Source: Deltaproteobacteria bacterium
Lineage (GTDB): Bacteria > Desulfobacterota > Syntrophia > Syntrophales > UBA2210
Assembly: GCA_016930775.1 (NCBI GenBank)
Contig: JAFGGB010000112.1
Location: 1-63,782, forward strand
Direction of reading: 5' to 3'
DNA length: 63,782 nt
The notes under the pieces were generated by a model. That model searched no databases and was not told the origin of the DNA. It saw nothing but the letters and a program-made list of their open reading frames with translations. The translations under genes were made by a program, and so were the position numbers. Below are positions 59,583 through 63,782 of the stretch, in pieces (within the stretch, counting starts at the first letter, position 1; each line of letters opens with the position of its first letter).

Positions 59583-61076
59583 TTATATCTCGTCTCCGAA
59601 TACCTGCGCTGAAAATCGATAGAGCGTCGCCTCCGGCGATTTCCACGCATCGGAGGATAATCCGGCCTTGCGGCAGGTCTCTTCCACAAAAGTGAGGCCG
59701 TCCCATTCATATTCTGCAGCTACTTGAGGCAACAAAAGCCCCGATCGATAACCTTTTACGATATAGAGGCCGTCGCGGCCGATTTCGATTTCCTTTGGGC
59801 CTCGAATTTTTTCAAAAGGAGTAAGGACAGATATCTCTATTGCAAGATCCTTCAGCTCCGATTCTTTGAGCGGGGAAAATCTCGGATCCTCGAAGGCGGC
59901 TGCGCGAGCCATTTCGAAAACCGTCCTGTCAAGAGGTTTTTTGGCCTCTATGAAGCCTATGCAGCCCCGCAGATGCCCTCTCTTTTTCAGTGTTACGAAG
60001 GCGCCTCGCTTCTCCCGGAGCGCACCGCTCTCATTGTCAAAAGAAGGCTCTTCCTTCCCCGCGAGCGACGAAACGATGCTTGCTCTTGCTATCGCCAGGA
60101 GACGCTTCTGTTCGGCAACCGTAAGACCCATATCAACACCAACCTTTCCCTGGGTCTCGACATCCCTGATTTCTCCCTCCTTATAGAATACGGCAGCGGC
60201 ATATCCGACTACACTGCCTCTATCGCCTGTTACATCGCCGGAATTCGCATACCGCAGCATCTTTGAACCATGAGCTCCAATCTTCTGCGCCGCAAGAATA
60301 GCAACCGCCATGGGACCTCCTCCGCACGCCTCGCAATCACCGCTGTCGAGATCGGACAGAAGACTGCGGTAATCCATTTTTTCAAGGTGCCTGAGAACGC
60401 GAGCGTCAAGCCGCACGGCTTCCTCATAGCCGTGAAAGTGAGACAGATCGGAACTTCCCACAACGAGAATATTGCTGCCGCTTGTTGCATTTGATATTGC
60501 CTCGGCCAGTATCCGGCAGGTCTCATCGTCCTGACTTCCCATGACAATGGGAACAAAGGAGAACGAACCAAGCGCAATCTGCAGGAATGGAAGCTGTATC
60601 TCCACCGAGTGCTCCTGACTGTGAGCAGGGGGGAATTCTCTGATAAGCGGATTTGCAGCCATGATTTTTCGAGCAAGCGCTTCATCGACGGGTACAACCC
60701 CGAGAGGCGTTTCGAAGCCGCCTGCGGCGTAGACGGAAGCTCCCTGAAAAGGAAGCCGATGGCTGGGACCGACGACGACAACCGAATCGAAAACCCTTCC
60801 CTTGAGAAGCTTGTAGGCATGGGCGGCAATGGCGCCTGAATACATGTATCCTGCATGGGGTACGACGATGCTTGTTATCGCACCTTGCACCGGCTCAATC
60901 GTCGCCTTGTCAAGATAGCGCTCAATATCCGCCCTTAGAACGTCTGGCCGGCCGGGATACCAGCTTCCGGCAATCGCAGATTTTCGAATTTCGTTCATAT
61001 TTGCAGCCTCCGGGGCGCCGCACGGACAGAGCAAGCAAGCCGACATTAGAACATATATTATTCCGATGCGTCTCAT
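59583..61076 (-). CDS. AmmeMemoRadiSam system protein B (MEMO1) fused to protein A (AMMECR1), with N-terminal export signal
   Basis: This 497-residue protein joins two families in one chain. Residues about 28-300 are MEMO1-like: SAIAGSWYPG, IVVPHAGYMYSG, VVGPSHRLPF, HSQEHSVEIQLPFLQ and a cysteine in DSGDCEACGGGP, matching the His/His/Cys site proposed to bind metal in human MEMO1. Residues about 325-497 are AMMECR1-like with the hallmark HLRGCIGFIEAKKPL and EDPRFSPLKESEL. The first 25 residues (IGIIYVLMSACLLCPCGAPEA) look like a signal peptide, possibly a lipobox at MSAC, whereas the usual MEMO1 start would be near Met27. The third partner of the system, a radical SAM enzyme, is not adjacent. 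Function is unknown. Confidence 0.85.
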   Translation of the reverse strand: MRRIGIIYVLMSACLLCPCGAPEAANMNEIRKSAIAGSWYPGRPDVLRADIERYLDKATIEPVQGAITSIVVPHAGYMYSGAIAAHAYKLLKGRVFDSVVVVGPSHRLPFQGASVYAAGGFETPLGVVPVDEALARKIMAANPLIREFPPAHSQEHSVEIQLPFLQIALGSFSFVPIVMGSQDDETCRILAEAISNATSGSNILVVGSSDLSHFHGYEEAVRLDARVLRHLEKMDYRSLLSDLDSGDCEACGGGPMAVAILAAQKIGAHGSKMLRYANSGDVTGDRGSVVGYAAAVFYKEGEIRDVETQGKVGVDMGLTVAEQKRLLAIARASIVSSLAGKEEPSFDNESGALREKRGAFVTLKKRGHLRGCIGFIEAKKPLDRTVFEMARAAAFEDPRFSPLKESELKDLAIEISVLTPFEKIRGPKEIEIGRDGLYIVKGYRSGLLLPQVAAEYEWDGLTFVEETCRKAGLSSDAWKSPEATLYRFSAQVFGDEI

Positions 61077-61122
61077 TGCAATCAGGCAATCACTCAGATG
61101 CCAGCAGTGTTTACAATGTGTG

Positions 61123-61151
61123 AATGTAGAAAAATATCAAAATGTTGTCAA
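61123..61151 (-). promoter_or_regulatory. Promoter of the MEMO1-AMMECR1 gene
   Basis: Minus strand TTGACA (61146-61151), 17-base spacer, TACATT (61123-61128), about 50 bases upstream of the start at 61076. Confidence 0.5.
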
Positions 61152-61209
61152 GTCCTATCTCCAAAATTGTCTCTATCAATATCAGTTAACTCTCATGTCA
61201 AAAAAATTG

Positions 61210-61238
61210 TTGACTAATAAGAGGCCGATGGATACTAT
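61210..61238 (+). promoter_or_regulatory. Promoter of gap-tpiA-secG
   Basis: TTGACT (61210-61215), 17-base spacer, TACTAT (61233-61238), leaving a leader of about 85 bases before gap. It is divergent from the neighbouring promoter on the other strand, with 58 bases between the two -35 boxes. Confidence 0.45.
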
Positions 61239-61329
61239 CGTGAATCCTAAACAGCGTGTATCCTTTGGAATATTCTGGACATGACAAAACGTTAGCATCC
61301 TTATATATATTATATTACGGAGGTTTGTG

Positions 61330-62337
61330 ATGGGGATTCGCGTCGCAATTAATGGATTCGGGAGAATTGGTCGGTACCTTGTCAGGACATGCGAGGGACG
61401 TAAGGACATTGAAATAATTGCAGTAAACACCAGAGCGAAAGCTGAAACGCTATGCCATCTATTGAAATACGATTCAGTCCATGGAAGGTTCAGAGCGGAC
61501 ATCGGCAGCGATGAAAAGCATCTGATAGTAAACGGCAAGAAAATCATTGTGACAAACGATACGGATAATCTGACCGCCCTTCCCTGGAAGGAGCTGGGAG
61601 TCGATATCGTCTTGGAATCAACCGGAAAATTCAGGAAACGCGATCAGTGCACCGGCCATCTGACGGCAGGCGCCAAAAAGGTCATTATCGCCGCCCCCGG
61701 CAAGAATGTCGACGGCACCTTTGTTATGGGCGTCAACGAAAAGTCCTATGATCCCAAGGTTCAACATATCGTCTCGAATGCCTCTTGCACGACCAACTGC
61801 CTTGCACCGGTCGCCAAAGTGATCCACGAAAGCTTTCGAATACGTCGCGGCCTCATGACGACAATTCATTCCTATACAATGGATCAGCGACTGCTCGACG
61901 GCTCACACAAAGACCTTCGACGGGGACGAGCCGCTGCCATGTCAATAGTTCCCACAACCACCGGCGCCGCCGCCGCTGTGGGAGAGGTGATCCCCGATCT
62001 GAAGGGCAAACTCGACGGCATTGCCCTCAGGGTTCCTACGCCGAACGTATCTCTGGTCGACTTGGCCGCCGAACTGGAACAGAAAACAACCGCATACGAC
62101 ATAAACACCGTCCTGAAAAATGCCGCCACGGGTCCCTTGAAAGGAATCATGGCCGTCTGCGATGAGGAACTCGTCTCTGTCGACTTCACCAGCGATGAGC
62201 ACTCCTCCATTGTCGATGCACCCCTTACGATGGTTATCGAAGGAAACATGGTCAAGATTTTCGCATGGTACGACAACGAGAGCGGATATGCCTGCAGGAT
62301 GAGGGATCTTGCCGTCTACATGGGATCTTTCTTCTAA
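61330..62337 (+). CDS. gap: Glyceraldehyde-3-phosphate dehydrogenase, type I
   Basis: This 335-residue enzyme interconverts glyceraldehyde 3-phosphate and 1,3-bisphosphoglycerate. GFGRIGRYLVR is the dinucleotide fold and SNASCTTNCLAPV holds the catalytic Cys153. The conserved Asp that makes most GAPDHs NAD-specific (IND motif) is replaced: the segment reads VNTRAKAETLCHLLKYDS, with Thr34 where Asp is expected. The later THSYTNDQ block reads IHSYTMDQ. GGAGG precedes the ATG at 61330 by six bases. It starts the gap-tpiA-secG unit; pgk is not between gap and tpiA. Confidence 0.94.
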   Translation: MGIRVAINGFGRIGRYLVRTCEGRKDIEIIAVNTRAKAETLCHLLKYDSVHGRFRADIGSDEKHLIVNGKKIIVTNDTDNLTALPWKELGVDIVLESTGKFRKRDQCTGHLTAGAKKVIIAAPGKNVDGTFVMGVNEKSYDPKVQHIVSNASCTTNCLAPVAKVIHESFRIRRGLMTTIHSYTMDQRLLDGSHKDLRRGRAAAMSIVPTTTGAAAAVGEVIPDLKGKLDGIALRVPTPNVSLVDLAAELEQKTTAYDINTVLKNAATGPLKGIMAVCDEELVSVDFTSDEHSSIVDAPLTMVIEGNMVKIFAWYDNESGYACRMRDLAVYMGSFF

Positions 62338-62347
62338 GGAGCACGCA

Positions 62348-63094
62348 GTGATAAAGCCTCTCATAGCGGCAAACTGGAAAATGAACAAGACCGTCAGAGA
62401 ATCGGTCGAATTTTCCCGGAAACTGAAAGAAGACTTCGCAGAATATCGAGAACGCGACATCGTCGTGGCGCCTGCCTTCACCGCTCTGTATCCTGTTTCG
62501 GAGATCCTGAAAACAACGCCGATCAATGTGGCTGCCCAAAACATTCACCAGGCGGAAAAGGGGGCGTTTACCGGCGAAATATCGGCTGCCATGATCGCCG
62601 ATGTGGGTTGCAGCAACGTGATCGTGGGTCATTCGGAACGGAGAACCCTCTTTTCAGAAACGAATAATACAATTAACCGGAAGCTAATAGCTGCCATCGA
62701 AGCAGGTCTTGCGCCCATCTTCTGCATAGGAGAGACTCTGAACGAAAGGAACGACGGGCGTACCTTTGAGGTAATAAAAAATCAGATCGAAGAGGGATTG
62801 AATATTATTGAAACAGATGATATAGGGGGCATCGTTGTCGCCTATGAACCCGTGTGGGCCATTGGAACGGGCAGAACCGCATCGGCGGAGCAGGCCGAGG
62901 AAGCTCATCTGTATATACGGTCGATTCTCAGAGAGATTGTTGGCGCGGCGGCGGAAAAAATGAGAATCATCTATGGCGGCAGCGTCAATGAAAAAAACAT
63001 TGCCGGGCTCATGAGGCAGCCGAACATAAACGGAGCTCTCGTAGGCGGTGCGAGCCTTGATTATATTTCATTCAAGAAAATAGTACGGCACTAG
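62348..63094 (+). CDS. tpiA: Triosephosphate isomerase
   Basis: A 248-residue TIM barrel that interconverts dihydroxyacetone phosphate and glyceraldehyde 3-phosphate. Catalytic residues are present: Lys11 in ANWKMN, the histidine in VGHSERR and the glutamate in AYEPVWAIGTG, and YGGSV binds phosphate. I choose the GTG at 62348, ten bases after the gap stop and after AAGGAG, which yields MIKPLIAANWKMN; longer readings overlap gap. Confidence 0.95.
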   Translation: MIKPLIAANWKMNKTVRESVEFSRKLKEDFAEYRERDIVVAPAFTALYPVSEILKTTPINVAAQNIHQAEKGAFTGEISAAMIADVGCSNVIVGHSERRTLFSETNNTINRKLIAAIEAGLAPIFCIGETLNERNDGRTFEVIKNQIEEGLNIIETDDIGGIVVAYEPVWAIGTGRTASAEQAEEAHLYIRSILREIVGAAAEKMRIIYGGSVNEKNIAGLMRQPNINGALVGGASLDYISFKKIVRH

Positions 63095-63114
63095 GAAAAG
63101 GAGAAGAAAAAACC

Positions 63115-63480
63115 GTGTACATACTTATTGTTGCTTTGCACGTCATCATATGCATCATCTTGATCATGGTCGTGCTTTTGCAGACCGGCAAGGGAGCTGA
63201 AATGGGCGCCGCCTTCGGAGGTTCGAGCCAGACAGTCTTCGGCAGCTCCGGACCAGGCACCTTCCTCAGCAAAATGACAACCATTGTGGCAATCGTTTTC
63301 ATGCTCACGTCATTGTGGCTCGCTTACTTCGCATATCATAAAAAATCGAGCCTTATGGAGGATGCGGTAAAGGCGCCTGTCGAACAGACCGTTCCCGCAA
63401 CAACCGAGAAGGCTGCGGTTCCTGCAGTTCCGGCGACTCCGGCGCAGCCTGTCGCACCCGGAGCCACTCAAAAGCAATGA
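63115..63480 (+). CDS. secG: Preprotein translocase subunit SecG
   Basis: A 121-residue protein with two membrane helices (LIVALHVIICIILIMVVLLQ and MTTIVAIVFMLTSLWLAYFA) around the conserved QTGKGAEMGAAFGG and FGSSGPGTFLSK. A C-terminal tail of about 40 residues rich in Pro, Ala, Val and Thr (PAVPATPAQPVAPG) is an unstructured extension. GTG start at 63115, 20 bases after tpiA; AAAAGGAG lies upstream. Confidence 0.93.
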   Translation: MYILIVALHVIICIILIMVVLLQTGKGAEMGAAFGGSSQTVFGSSGPGTFLSKMTTIVAIVFMLTSLWLAYFAYHKKSSLMEDAVKAPVEQTVPATTEKAAVPAVPATPAQPVAPGATQKQ

Positions 63481-63563
63481 TTTCGTTGTTTATTATTCCA
63501 TCGAAACGAAAGTATTTTTCGATTGACAAAGGAAAGGAAACAACGTAGGTCATAACCGTCTTC

Positions 63564-63650
63564 GCCGAAGTGGTGGAATTTGGTAGACACGCTATCTTGA
63601 GGGGGTAGTGGGCAAAACCCGTCCGGGTTCAAATCCCGGCTTCGGCACCA
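63564..63650 (+). tRNA. tRNA-Leu (GAG)
   Basis: 87 bases with CCA. Acceptor GCCGAAG pairs with CTTCGGC, the anticodon stem is CTATC/GGTAG with loop TTGAGGG, giving anticodon GAG, and a long variable arm follows. It lies 83 bases after secG and may be cotranscribed with it. Confidence 0.95.
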
Positions 63651-63664
63651 TGAGACTGATAAAG

Positions 63665-63693
63665 GGCGTAATCTTTGCGGGTTGCGCCTTTTT
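63665..63693 (+). terminator. Terminator after tRNA-Leu
   Basis: Stem GGCGTAA/TTGCGCC (one G-T pair) with a ten-base loop, followed by five T. Confidence 0.6.
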
Positions 63694-63716
63694 CATTTGA
63701 GAAGGGAAATTCCATT

Positions 63717-63749
63717 AAAAAAAGCACTCAGGAAAAATCCCAAGTGCTT
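63717..63749 (-). terminator. Terminator of the tmRNA-like gene
   Basis: Minus strand stem AAGCACT/AGTGCTT with a 14-base loop followed by a run of T. It lies nine bases past the 3' end of the RNA gene at the window edge. Confidence 0.65.
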
Positions 63750-63757
63750 GATTTTTC

Positions 63758-63782
63758 TGGTGGAGCTGAGGGGAGTCGAACC
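63758..63782 (-). ncRNA. ssrA: 3' end of probable tmRNA (partial)
   Basis: The last 25 bases, read on the minus strand, are a T-arm half GGTTCGACTCCCCT followed by CAGCTCCACCA. That ending matches ssrA tmRNA of many bacteria, whose 5' end GGGGCTG pairs with CAGCTCC. The rest lies outside the window, so a tRNA with the same acceptor cannot be excluded. Confidence 0.6.

Overview
The window reads as a chromosomal segment of a Gram-negative bacterium, most likely a deltaproteobacterial-type (Desulfobacterota/Syntrophales-like) anaerobe. That placement is inferred from an LptD outer-membrane assembly protein, a PEP-CTERM protein, a TctABC tricarboxylate-type transporter, a DUF169 protein, zinc-type ribosomal proteins and a trace of tRNA-Sec. 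No 16S rRNA is present to confirm it.

Positions 1-16.8 kb are accessory and metabolic. The left edge holds the N-terminal part of a Fic/DUF4172 protein with its own promoter. Next come a 3' fragment of a selenocysteine tRNA gene, a secreted PEP-CTERM protein behind a sigma-54-like promoter, and a decayed tyrosine integrase. These suggest an old integrative element at selC. A tctC-tctB-tctA transporter operon follows on the plus strand. On the minus strand there are a ThDP-dependent enzyme, a class IV aminotransferase, a phosphotriesterase-family hydrolase, a eukaryotic-type NADP isocitrate dehydrogenase, threonine aldolase and a prepilin. A cysteine-rich radical SAM protein and a DUF169 protein lie on the plus strand.

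Positions 16.8-29.7 kb run almost entirely on the minus strand: a FIST sensor protein overlapping a hybrid histidine kinase, a CDF metal transporter, a TrhA/hemolysin III membrane protein, cysS, argC, rplM-rpsI, lptD, folC and a small free-standing EF-Tu domain-2-like protein.

Positions 29.7-59.5 kb are one continuous minus-strand run of information-processing genes. It starts with four tRNA genes behind a consensus-like promoter, then rpmG, tRNA-Trp, secE, nusG, rplK, rplA, an L10 leader, rplJ, rplL, rpoB, rpoC, rpsL, rpsG, tuf and the whole S10-spc-alpha set to rplQ, and ends at a strong terminator. The notable departure is that fusA, expected between rpsG and tuf, survives only as a decayed in-frame relic. 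The cell must therefore take EF-G from another locus.

Positions 59.5-63.8 kb carry an apparently exported MEMO1-AMMECR1 fusion protein, then on the plus strand gap, tpiA, secG and tRNA-Leu. At the right edge is the 3' end of what looks like tmRNA. No CRISPR array, intact prophage, insertion sequence or defence island is visible. The best candidates for new biology are the fusA relic, the selC attachment relic, the sigma-54-like promoter with paired upstream repeats before the PEP-CTERM gene, the MEMO1-AMMECR1 fusion, and the radical SAM protein with a second cysteine cluster.
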